This document shows, piece by piece, positions 35,658 to 44,107 of a stretch of DNA of 64,000 nt; the first letter of the stretch is position 1, and each line of letters opens with the position of its first letter. Below the pieces are notes generated by a model. That model did no database searches and was not told the DNA's origin. It saw only the letters and a program-made list of their open reading frames with translations. Source of the stretch: Berkiella sp963829835 (GTDB lineage: Bacteria > Pseudomonadota > Gammaproteobacteria > Berkiellales > Berkiellaceae); assembly GCA_963829835.1 (NCBI GenBank), contig CAWHKC010000004.1, forward strand, positions 248,001 to 312,000, given 5' to 3'. A program made the translations under genes and the position numbers.

Positions 35658-35754
35658 ACTTGCCCTTTGGTTGTTAGCTAATCTGGTTCAACCAGCTGAA
35701 ATGCTTGCATCATAATTGCGAAAGTGGAAACATTCACCCATTTCGGAGTTCATA

Positions 35755-36525
35755 ATGAACAACAAAATAGTTGAATATAAATCTGGGTATGCCAGCGATT
35801 TGCTCCGAGGACAAAATCTCACTTCCTGCCCATGGATTGTTCAAGAAGTCATTAATAATTACGCCGGTTATGATAAACGATTACTGGACGTTGGATGTGG
35901 TACTTCCTATAAAATTATTCCTGTTTGTTCTGACTTTGAATATGTTTTGGGGGTAGATCCTTCACCTGATATGTTACAACAATCAAAAATTAACATAAAA
36001 GACAATAATATTAAAAATATGCATTTGATAAAGTCTGTGGCAGAAGGATTGCCCTTTTCGCCGAGAAGTTTTGATGTCGTGACCGCATTTTTAACAAGAG
36101 TCATTCCATCTGAAATTCATCGCGTATTAAAACCAAATGGAATTGCCATTGTTGAAGTATTAAGTATTCTCGATAAACAGGAATTTACCCGATATTTCGG
36201 CAAAGATAATCAAGGTTATCGTGGCGTGAATTTAGGCACCTTTTCTAATATTGAACATCATCAATTAGAAGATGAAATTGCAACCCTAAAATCGATGTTC
36301 TCACCTTATTTTAAACAAATTGAAATTTTCCATGGTACTTGGCAAACCACATACACATCTGAAGGACTATGGGAGCTATTAAAAAATACCCAAAAAACAG
36401 TGCGGGGATTTTGCGAAGAAAAAGATAAGAAATATTTTGATCAAGCCATGAACGATTTAAAAAAAGGTAATGCCATTGTACTTAATCAAAGTCGCTATTT
36501 GATTATTGCCAAAGATAAAATCTAA
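35755..36525 (+). CDS. Class I SAM-dependent methyltransferase (1)
   Basis: A 256-residue methyltransferase. SAM-binding motif I reads LLDVGCGTSYKI, followed by VLGVDPSPDML (motif II acid), AEGLPFSPRSFDVVTAF, and EIHRVLKPNGIAIVEVL, as in UbiE/Coq5-like Methyltransf_11 proteins. Upstream in-frame codons reach 35716, but GGAG at 35745-35748 sits 6 bases before ATG 35755. Its substrate is unknown. The last 80 bases reappear as a decayed copy at 42945-43026. Confidence 0.85.
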   Translation: MNNKIVEYKSGYASDLLRGQNLTSCPWIVQEVINNYAGYDKRLLDVGCGTSYKIIPVCSDFEYVLGVDPSPDMLQQSKINIKDNNIKNMHLIKSVAEGLPFSPRSFDVVTAFLTRVIPSEIHRVLKPNGIAIVEVLSILDKQEFTRYFGKDNQGYRGVNLGTFSNIEHHQLEDEIATLKSMFSPYFKQIEIFHGTWQTTYTSEGLWELLKNTQKTVRGFCEEKDKKYFDQAMNDLKKGNAIVLNQSRYLIIAKDKI

Positions 36526-36864
36526 CTTTGTAGCGTGTGCATACTTCATTTTAGCTAAGATTTACTAAGTTAACCTTGGGTTGAAGTCAGGGCTGCATCA
36601 TCGCAGTTTTGGATAACTTAACTCGACAAACCGACTAGACTAAAGGTTATCCCTATGTTTATCTTGAGTAGAGGCTCATGCCTGTATTTTTTCTTTTTTA
36701 ATACATCTTCAATATTGCTAACTCCCTCTTCAGGTTTTCATCATTGCATTAGGCAGGGACCCTCCCCACCATATTTTGCTCATCGTGTATTGGAACACAT
36801 GAAATAATGTGGTCTGATTGAAGTATGGAACCTTTTTTAATATATCTAGTTGGGAAGCTGTATA
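36526..36864. other. Intergenic region, no gene recognised
   Basis: 339 bases between the two methyltransferase genes. Every frame is broken by stops, and no RNA gene or repeat is evident. It opens with GCATACTTCATT, also found downstream of the LuxR-type gene at 18405-18425. Confidence 0.4.
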
Positions 36865-37773
36865 ATGACTCAAGATCAGGTGCCTCATTCAGGCCATTAC
36901 TTTGGTGATCAACGAGACTTTTGGTGGAACTTTGATTTTCTAGAACTCATGGCTAAACGCTGGGATCTCCATCGCTGTCACTCCCTATTAGATGTTGGTT
37001 GTGGCGTAGGACATTGGGGCCTAACGCTTGCGCCATTTCTTTCAAGTGACTGTTTTATCCATGGTATTGATCCAGAAGCACAGTGGATTGAAGTCGCAAA
37101 AGAAAAGACCAGGAAAAAAACTGCAAATCAGCAGTTTCAATACCAAGTAGGCAGTGCTGAAAAGCTTCCCTTCCAAGACAATTCTTTTGATATAGTAACT
37201 TGCCAAACAGTATTAATACATCTTAAAGATGTGTCGATCGCATTAAGTGAAATGATTCGTGTTTTAAAACCTGGTGGCTTATTAGCAGTTGCTGAACCTA
37301 ACAATATTGCACCTTTGCTTGTATTTAACAATCTTAGTATTGATGAGCCCATTGATAATGTACTAGAGAGTATTCGTTTTCAAATGATGTGCGAACGAGG
37401 CAAAAAAATATTAGGGTTAGGTTACAATTCAGTCGGAGATGTACTACCAGATCATTTTGCAAAACATCGTTTGGAGAAAATCCAAATTTACCTATCTGAT
37501 AAAACCTCCCCACTTATCCCCCCTTATTCATCAAAAGAAGAGCAAGTTTTAGTAGAACATAGCAAGACTTGGCTCAATCAAGAAATCGCTGTATGGCCAA
37601 AAGAAGAAACCAAGCGATATTTTCAGGCTAGTGGCGGCACTGCGACTGAGTTTGAATCTAGATGGCAAAAAATCCTCAATGATATTAATGAAAACCAAAA
37701 AAACATTGAGAATAAAACATTATGCTCACCTGGTACATGCATTATGTATTTGATTTCTGGACGTAAAAGATAA
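36865..37773 (+). CDS. Class I SAM-dependent methyltransferase (2)
   Basis: A 302-residue methyltransferase with motif I LLDVGCGVGHWGL, motif II HGIDPEAQWIEVA, GSAEKLPFQDNSFDIVTCQ and MIRVLKPGGLLAVAEPN, a Methyltransf_11/25-type SAM-binding fold. The frame extends to TTG 36850, but GGGAAG lies before ATG 36865. The C-terminal 100 residues are a family-specific cap and end in CSPGTCIMYLISGRKR. That 3' end is found again in decayed form at 49157-49250. Substrate unknown. Confidence 0.83.
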   Translation: MTQDQVPHSGHYFGDQRDFWWNFDFLELMAKRWDLHRCHSLLDVGCGVGHWGLTLAPFLSSDCFIHGIDPEAQWIEVAKEKTRKKTANQQFQYQVGSAEKLPFQDNSFDIVTCQTVLIHLKDVSIALSEMIRVLKPGGLLAVAEPNNIAPLLVFNNLSIDEPIDNVLESIRFQMMCERGKKILGLGYNSVGDVLPDHFAKHRLEKIQIYLSDKTSPLIPPYSSKEEQVLVEHSKTWLNQEIAVWPKEETKRYFQASGGTATEFESRWQKILNDINENQKNIENKTLCSPGTCIMYLISGRKR

Positions 37774-37795
37774 CCGTAAGAAGGATCACCGTTTT

Positions 37796-38215
37796 ATGTC
37801 GCACCTTCGAACAACCAAACTTAACGATAGAGCTTGGAACAAAGCAATGTTCCAAGAAATTTTAAATGAAACTGCGGTAGCTATTGCTTATCGTTTTCCC
37901 ATAGATGAGAGTGACACCTGTAACTTTTGTCTTGAAAAATTTGATGATAGCAACAAACCGCCAATACCACATTTATTTTTATTTGATTTTTCTTCAAAAA
38001 ATGGTTCATTAAGATTTCCTATAGCATCAGAGCCCATCGATCGGCATGAGTCTCCAGTGCACAAAAACAACACTGAAAGTGGCGCGTTCATTTTGCTTTC
38101 TCCTCTGAAATTAACCGCGCATTACTCATCTGTGAAAGATGGAAAGACAAAGTATTGTGAGGAATATTCAAATCCTCCATTTAATAAGGTATCAAAAATA
38201 TTTTGGCCATTTTAG
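37796..38215 (+). CDS. Orphan 139-aa protein
   Basis: A 139-residue soluble protein 22 bases after methyltransferase 2, likely in the same transcript (AGAAGG upstream). It has a CxxC (DTCNFCLEKFDD) and another Cys near the end, and a probable beta-rich fold (HLFLFDFSSKNGSLRFPI). No family recognised. Confidence 0.55.
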   Translation: MSHLRTTKLNDRAWNKAMFQEILNETAVAIAYRFPIDESDTCNFCLEKFDDSNKPPIPHLFLFDFSSKNGSLRFPIASEPIDRHESPVHKNNTESGAFILLSPLKLTAHYSSVKDGKTKYCEEYSNPPFNKVSKIFWPF

Positions 38216-38482
38216 ACAAGAAGATATTTCAGTTTCAAATTATTAGTAATCACTTTTTTTATTGCTAGTATTTCGTAATAGGCCACCGCTTTTTATTATT
38301 TTAAAACCTTTTTTAATTCGCGAAATCACTGATTTATAACCAAATTTCACGTTCTCAGTAAAATATTTCATTAGTCTATTGATTATAGAAAATTGCGGGT
38401 GTAATCTAAGCTTTATAGCTTAAATTTGTATGGATGAATAAGGTTATAAATATTTTAGATTGTAATAATCTTAAGGTAGTGT

Positions 38483-41173
38483 ATGAGCACAGACAACATT
38501 AGTAATTCAATAGTGAACGGTACTACTGGCAACGATACAATCACAGTAAATGGTAATAACGATTGGCTTGACGGAGATGGTGGGGATGACACGCTTAGCA
38601 CCAACGGAAACAATGATACAGTAAATGGTGCATTTATAAACTTTTTTCAAAGCTATATCAATTCAGGGGTAGTTGGCTCAGCTTCAGCATCGATGCCAAT
38701 ATTACAGAATGGGCCAGAAGACATCAATTCGCAGGGAAACAACGCAACTATTTTTGGTGATGGGCAAAATATCATTGTTTTTGCATTAGCGACCAATTAT
38801 GGCCCCTTTAATTATTGTTCATCTACTACCGGTCCAGATTATACACTGGTATATAATCCCCAGATTATTTTGGGCACTCAAGGTAGCGATGGTGAAGTAA
38901 CCCAGGGAAATACAATTGCCGCCAATGGCAATAATGATACTATTTTAGGTAATGTCGCAAATATATCGATTTGGGAAATTGCCGGTAGCAACTATACAGC
39001 TGGCAATGGGGACCAACAGGCTGGCATGGTAGATATAGAAAATCAGGCACCCTATAACTACAATGGTGACGTTGAGCCTGCATTATTGAATATGGGTTCA
39101 AATGTCATTACGGTTGGCAATTATAACAACAATCTTGTTATTGGTACGGTGGATAGTTTAATCCAAGGCTTTATTGCAGGCAGCTATGATGTAAATGCCA
39201 ATGGTAGTGCTAATGGGGCCGTCATTTTCAACCAAAATTTAAACAATTTTGAATTTGAAGATATCGGTGATAATACTATCCAGGTTGGTAATGGAAATAA
39301 TGATACTATTATTGGTGGCGTTACAAACTTTGATGTCCTGATGCAGGCTGGTAATAATGACTATGGTCCTGATGGGCTCAATGCGTATGCTGGTCAAGCT
39401 TTTATAAAGGGTCTTGGTTTACTGGATGAATTCAATAACATCAAAGTGGGAAATGGTAACAATGATGTTGTCTATGGCAGTGGAGTAAGTGCCAATATTG
39501 CTCTGATAGCAGGTAATGCTAATCAGATCGCAGAAACTGGCTCTTTTGGATCAGGCTACGGCGTGGGTGCAGATTCAGTTACCCTTTATGATTTAATCAT
39601 TTCGTCTGGCGGTAATACCATTAGTGTTGGAAATGGTAATAATGTTACGGTATTTGGGGCGGTGCAGAATTTTTCTGTACTAGAGCAAGCAGGTAATTAT
39701 AGCCTTGGCTACGACACTTACCTGGGCACCGCATCTGTTTTTAATGGAAGTGTAACAGACGATGGCGGCGAGCAGTTTTATTTAGGCAGTAATAGCATCA
39801 CCGTGGGAAATGGTAACGATGATAGAATCTATGGAACCGAACAGAATTTAACGGGATGTTATTTTGGTGGCAATAACAACGCGGGTACTGAGAATGGAAG
39901 CATATATGATAGCGCCGAAAATGGTAATAATGGTAGTCGTAATATTATTAGTGTTGGCAACGGTAGCAATGATGTAATCTATGGTACTTTTGAGAATGCG
40001 ACGTTCAATATTGTCGGCGGCAATAATAATGTCAACAATCCTGGTACTACCGGATCGGATAATGGAAGTGTCAATGCTGAAGCTGGTGAGAATTCTTCTG
40101 GGGACATTATCACTGTCGGTAACGGAAGTGACGTTATCTATGGTGGGGGTTCAAGTGTCAACGTTTCAATTACTGGAGGTTCCGAAAATCAAGCGGGAAA
40201 TGGGTTGGCCTCAGATTATAACATCAAGTTTAATAATGGGGGTAATAGCATCACTGTTGGCAACGGGAATGACGTGGTCGATGGTGATGTAGCAAGTTTA
40301 AGCATTTCACTTACTGATGGTTGGGGCAATCAAGCAGGTGGTGGAATGGCAACAGCTCAACACGTCTCGATTTATGGTGGTGGTAATACTATCACCGTAG
40401 GTAATGGTAATGATCTTGTCTATACCGCCATGGACAATCTGAGTTTTTCAGAAACCAATCAAACCGGTGGATTTTTGGAGGATAATCTTCTTTTTAGTGA
40501 TAGTACGGTTGCCTTAGGAAATGGAACAGATACCGTGATCGCTGATGACATTTTGAATCCAACAGGATTAAACACTTATCTGGCTGATAGCAATTCCAAT
40601 GTTGTGCTTTGGGGTAATAATACTATGAGTGGAGGTAAGGGGGCTGATAACTACATTTTTACTATGATCGATGGCACTAATAATAGTATGTCGATGCAGG
40701 GTACGACTATTATCAGCAACTTTAATACAGGCAAAGGAGATGTGTTATCCTTTGGGAATGTGACAGGCACTGCAAATGCGCCTGCTTTAGATGCCCAATC
40801 GGCATTTGTGAATATTTATGTAGGCGGAACGCTTAGTGGCGCTATTGATGGTGTTGCAGCTATCTTTAATGCCGCAGGCAACAGTGCAGCAACAGCATTT
40901 CAAAATGCCATTAATAGCTTCATTGCAACCAATGATCCGACTGCGACCGGCGTTGCCTTATTACAGGATGTTGCAGCCTATATCAATCAATCACAAACTG
41001 ATCATAACAACGGATTTAGTTCGACGCTGGCCTCTTCGGTTCCTGCAGCAGATGCGCCACAGGGAGCGCTCATTTTGCAAGGACATTCCACAAGTGATAT
41101 GGGAAGTTTTGCTGAAATTAATAATCTTCATGCGTTAACGGTTGAACATACAGCAGTTGCTGTGCATCATTAA
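38483..41173 (+). CDS. Asn/Gly-rich RTX-like beta-repeat protein
   Basis: An 896-residue protein built on about 13 copies of the short motif [IV]-x-V-G-N-G-[NS]-(N)-D-x-[IV]-x-G (for example IQVGNGNNDTIIG, IKVGNGNNDVVYG). The motif resembles the Ca2+-binding RTX nonapeptide GGxGxDxLx, but the copies are 45-65 residues apart instead of in tandem. Cysteine is almost absent, and the composition is Asn, Gly, Ser and Thr-rich, as in secreted beta-helical surface or adhesin-type proteins. There is no Sec signal peptide; a C-terminal type I export signal would be expected, and no exporter gene is nearby. AAGG precedes the ATG. Confidence 0.72.
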   Translation: MSTDNISNSIVNGTTGNDTITVNGNNDWLDGDGGDDTLSTNGNNDTVNGAFINFFQSYINSGVVGSASASMPILQNGPEDINSQGNNATIFGDGQNIIVFALATNYGPFNYCSSTTGPDYTLVYNPQIILGTQGSDGEVTQGNTIAANGNNDTILGNVANISIWEIAGSNYTAGNGDQQAGMVDIENQAPYNYNGDVEPALLNMGSNVITVGNYNNNLVIGTVDSLIQGFIAGSYDVNANGSANGAVIFNQNLNNFEFEDIGDNTIQVGNGNNDTIIGGVTNFDVLMQAGNNDYGPDGLNAYAGQAFIKGLGLLDEFNNIKVGNGNNDVVYGSGVSANIALIAGNANQIAETGSFGSGYGVGADSVTLYDLIISSGGNTISVGNGNNVTVFGAVQNFSVLEQAGNYSLGYDTYLGTASVFNGSVTDDGGEQFYLGSNSITVGNGNDDRIYGTEQNLTGCYFGGNNNAGTENGSIYDSAENGNNGSRNIISVGNGSNDVIYGTFENATFNIVGGNNNVNNPGTTGSDNGSVNAEAGENSSGDIITVGNGSDVIYGGGSSVNVSITGGSENQAGNGLASDYNIKFNNGGNSITVGNGNDVVDGDVASLSISLTDGWGNQAGGGMATAQHVSIYGGGNTITVGNGNDLVYTAMDNLSFSETNQTGGFLEDNLLFSDSTVALGNGTDTVIADDILNPTGLNTYLADSNSNVVLWGNNTMSGGKGADNYIFTMIDGTNNSMSMQGTTIISNFNTGKGDVLSFGNVTGTANAPALDAQSAFVNIYVGGTLSGAIDGVAAIFNAAGNSAATAFQNAINSFIATNDPTATGVALLQDVAAYINQSQTDHNNGFSSTLASSVPAADAPQGALILQGHSTSDMGSFAEINNLHALTVEHTAVAVHH

Positions 41174-41179
41174 GCACAA

Positions 41180-41349
41180 ATGTCAAATACCAAACGAAAA
41201 AAGATAAGTGATGAATTAAAAAAATCATTAAAAATACATATCAATGAGGTGATATTCCTTATCTTCAAACTGAGGTCCAAATTGAGGTGCAATTCGTTGA
41301 TTTTAATCCTCATCAAATAAATGACGAGGTTTTATCTCTGAGGGGTTAA
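41180..41349 (+). pseudogene. Small broken gene with a frameshift
   Basis: From ATG 41180 the frame gives MSNTKRKKISDELKKSLKIHINEV; a single shift near 41250 then opens PYLQTEVQIEVQFVDFNPHQ up to a stop at 41347-41349. Each part looks like coding sequence; unshifted, the first frame runs into low-quality sequence. About 56 residues in all. No family recognised. Confidence 0.4.
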
Positions 41350-41796
41350 CTTAATTTAAAGTTAACTTTATCATGTCTTTTGAAGAAAAATTCTTAATTA
41401 GATTGAAATCAATTAAACAATAAACAGGCCCTCAACCCCGCCACCAGTAGCGGACTTCTCTGCATTCTGCTTTAGTTAATACCAGCAAAACATTTAAAAG
41501 TAATTTGAGTTCAACGAAAGAGCCCAAAAATACCTTTACAACATCAGAAAGATTTATGCCTCCTAGCAACCCGATACTAACAAGTTTTAAAGGAAGGGTT
41601 TATTTTTGTGGCAATAATGCATTAGGAAATGAAGTTGAAAAAAAGGTCTCCACAGATCCTAATAAAATTCTACATAGAGAGAAATTTACGTGATATCAAC
41701 GGTTATGTCCCCTGATTATGCTCCAAAATCAAAATATTTAAAATCGTAACCTTATATGGGAACATTTATCCATTATGACTCAAACTTGGCAATCAA
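41350..41796 (+). other. Mostly noncoding region with a doubtful 62-codon frame
   Basis: Between the broken small gene and the serine hydrolase. It holds only a TTG-started 62-codon frame (41505-41693) with no ribosome-binding site and no recognisable product. No clear RNA, repeat or terminator is seen. Confidence 0.35.
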
Positions 41797-42840
41797 ATGA
41801 TTAATAAAGGTACTTCCCTTATTAGGCTTTCATTAAATTTAAAAAAATCAATCCCTTTATGGATGAAAGAGTTTAAAATTCCAGGTTTAAGCTTTGCGCT
41901 TTTCAACGGTGAGAAAATTATTTTAAATCTTGAATTTGGGGTTAAAAATTCCATCTCTCAAGAACCTATTATTTCATCAACGGTATTTGAGGCAGCTTCA
42001 CTCAGTAAACCTGTCATTGCCTTGGCCGCTTTAAAGATGTGTAGAGAAGGAATGCTTGATTTAGATATACCGCTTAAATCTTATGTGTCTAGTTCATATA
42101 AAGGTGATCCTCTCTATCTATCCTCTGTTACTTTACGTCATATTCTTTGTCACAGCTCTGGTTTTCCATCGGCCAATTTAAAAATTGGCGAACCCCTGAA
42201 CATCAATCTCCCACCTGGAAGTCAATTTGCCTATTCAGGGGAAAGTTATTGCTATCTTGGATTTGTTTTAGAGCATCTCATCGGTAATTCATTAAATATT
42301 TATTTGGAAGAAAATATTTTTCAGCCTTTTGAAATGAGAGACAGTGGCTTTATCTGGAAAGAACAATATGAAACACAAGCTGCAATTGGTCACGATAGCA
42401 AAGGGACTCCAACTGCTAAATGGAAACCTAAGCGCCTAGTTGCGTCTTGTAGTTTACATACTACTGCCACTGATTTTGCTAGGTTTATCATTAATACTCA
42501 ACATTTTCCAGAGATGCTGGATGCCAACATCAAGGTTAACGATAAGATTTCCTGGGGCTTAGGATGGGGTCTCGAACAAACCCCTGATGGCGAAGCCTTT
42601 TGGCATAGTGGTGATAATGGGTCTTTTAAAGCACTTGCACTTGCCTTTCGTCAACAAAAATTCGGTTTTGTGGTAATGACAAACAGCGCTAATGGGTCAA
42701 ATATTTTTGAAAATCTAATCAAACATTCCATTGGTGGAACCCATCCACTACTTGATTATGAGAATTTTGACAATAATGAGCATATAAATGATTTAGATGA
42801 AAATTTACTATCCAATTGGTGGGAGATATATGGAATGTAG
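41797..42840 (+). CDS. Serine hydrolase, beta-lactamase / penicillin-binding family (class C-like)
   Basis: A 347-residue protein of the Beta-lactamase (PF00144) family. SxxK is ASLSK (S68, K71), the second motif is YSGES (Tyr as base) and the third is HSGDNG, in the HxG style of esterases and D-aminopeptidases rather than KTG of true beta-lactamases. There is no signal peptide, so it may act in the cytoplasm or be exported otherwise; most relatives are periplasmic. The Shine-Dalgarno is weak. A decayed methyltransferase tail follows directly. Confidence 0.84.
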   Translation: MINKGTSLIRLSLNLKKSIPLWMKEFKIPGLSFALFNGEKIILNLEFGVKNSISQEPIISSTVFEAASLSKPVIALAALKMCREGMLDLDIPLKSYVSSSYKGDPLYLSSVTLRHILCHSSGFPSANLKIGEPLNINLPPGSQFAYSGESYCYLGFVLEHLIGNSLNIYLEENIFQPFEMRDSGFIWKEQYETQAAIGHDSKGTPTAKWKPKRLVASCSLHTTATDFARFIINTQHFPEMLDANIKVNDKISWGLGWGLEQTPDGEAFWHSGDNGSFKALALAFRQQKFGFVVMTNSANGSNIFENLIKHSIGGTHPLLDYENFDNNEHINDLDENLLSNWWEIYGM

Positions 42841-42944
42841 AGGAAGGTTCGCCCTACCCTGCGATTATCAGATAAACCCAGCACATATATTGGAGGTTAC
42901 CCCACTGAGGATCTACAAGGCAGATACATGTGAAAATAGATTAA

Positions 42945-43026
42945 ACGCTATAAAAGATTTAAAAAAAGATAATTCTATTGTCTTAATCAAAGTCGCTAAT
43001 TGATTATTGCCAAAGATAAAATCTAA
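42945..43026 (+). pseudogene. Decayed copy of the 3' end of methyltransferase 1
   Basis: The bases from about 42945 (GATTTAAAAAAAG) to 43026 match 36449-36533, the last 25 codons and stop of methyltransferase 1, including an unbroken shared stretch TTGATTATTGCCAAAGATAA. A one-base deletion near TTAATCAAAG and substitutions destroy the frame. The rest of the gene is absent; the serine hydrolase gene stands in its place. Confidence 0.8.
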
Positions 43027-43188
43027 CTATATAGGTGTAGATACTTTATTTATGAGTCGATAGTTAGGCCAGCATGACCCACTATTATAACATGATGAAC
43101 ACCGTTTAATTCTTCACATTGTCATAATTATTAACATTGACGTAATTATTGTCTGCTGGTATGTTAGCAGGCTTAAAAGAGGTGTAAA

Positions 43189-44055
43189 ATGGCAAAATTC
43201 AAGAATATTAACTACTTAATTTTATCGTATGAAGACCAAGCAAGAGGAATGCTTGTATTAACGTTTGATAATAAGAAAGAAAGGGATGATTTTGTGGGCG
43301 AATACCCAGAAATTATGATTGCATGGAACGAAACCATGCCTCCTCAAAAAGTCTCTCTAGCAGTGCATTCCGATCCAGATGATGCTTCCCGTGCCTATGT
43401 ACCCATGAATTTAGAAGGTCAAAAGGGAAAAGAAGTTTTTGATAAGTATACTAAGGAAAGGTTAGATAGCGTATTTAAAACCACTTTCAACGTTATAAAT
43501 AATATCCCAATAGTATTTAAATCTTCAGATACCCTATTTCCACAGTCAATTCAACAGCCAGTTCAACAGCCAGTTCAACAGCCAGTTCAACAGCCAGTTC
43601 AACAGCCAGTTCAACAGCCAGTTCAACAGCCACCAAAAGGTTTTTATAAAACAATTATGTTACCTTTTTTGTCAGCTCAAATAGGGTTCCTCGGAACAGT
43701 ATTGTCTATCTCTTTAAACTTAAGTCGATTACTTTTAGTTGGTTCTGCAGGGATAGCAATTGGTTCGTTACTGATCGCAGCTAGGATTGGTAGAAATTAT
43801 GTATACCAACAAGCTGAAGATGAAATAATAAATAAACCACTCTATAGAAATAACAAAAAGCCCTTAGTTGCTAATTATGCTTATCTAGAAGGTATCGAAG
43901 CAGGTAAAAGTTGGACTGCTTATTTTAAGAAAGGTTATCTATCTACTGTAGGTTGGAAAGATCCCATTTCTTTTGGTGCAGGTATGATGCATACATTGAA
44001 TGAAACTAAGAAAAAGAATGCTTCTCCTGAAACTACTGTTAAAAATAAAATTTAA
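43189..44055 (+). CDS. Orphan protein with (VQQP)n linker and shared C-terminal membrane module
   Basis: A 288-residue protein in three parts. Residues 1-115 are an unrecognised alpha/beta domain. Residues 121-148 are seven QQP-type repeats coded by perfect 12-base units. Residues 155-200 are strongly hydrophobic, and the tail carries G235-x6-W242-x2-Y245 and FGAG (262-265), the same module found in the phosphatase-like proteins and the ADP-ribosyltransferase. AGAGGTG precedes the ATG. The N-terminal domain takes the place where the others have an enzyme, so it may be an unknown catalytic or binding domain. No signal peptide. Confidence 0.65.
   Translation: MAKFKNINYLILSYEDQARGMLVLTFDNKKERDDFVGEYPEIMIAWNETMPPQKVSLAVHSDPDDASRAYVPMNLEGQKGKEVFDKYTKERLDSVFKTTFNVINNIPIVFKSSDTLFPQSIQQPVQQPVQQPVQQPVQQPVQQPVQQPPKGFYKTIMLPFLSAQIGFLGTVLSISLNLSRLLLVGSAGIAIGSLLIAARIGRNYVYQQAEDEIINKPLYRNNKKPLVANYAYLEGIEAGKSWTAYFKKGYLSTVGWKDPISFGAGMMHTLNETKKKNASPETTVKNKI
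43549..43632 (+). repeat. 12-bp tandem repeat coding (VQQP)n
   Basis: Seven consecutive units; the core unit is GTTCAACAGCCA, with the first beginning ATT and the last running into CCACCA. All inner units are identical, so copy number can change by slippage without a frameshift. Confidence 0.95.
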
Positions 44056-44107
44056 GGAAATTTGCACTAGGTCATTTGAAAATTGATGGAATGCAAGTGA
44101 GTAAAGC

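Noticed and set aside
41505..41693. 62-codon TTG-started frame before the serine hydrolase
   Set aside because: No ribosome-binding site, no family resemblance, and a poor start codon; kept only as part of the intergenic description.
42797..43003. 68-codon frame overlapping the end of the serine hydrolase
   Set aside because: Its C-terminal part is the decayed methyltransferase 1 tail, so it is a relict and not a gene.
43549..43632. Short tandem repeat considered as a CRISPR-like array
   Set aside because: Units are 12 bases with no spacers and code for VQQP in frame; no cas gene lies in the window.
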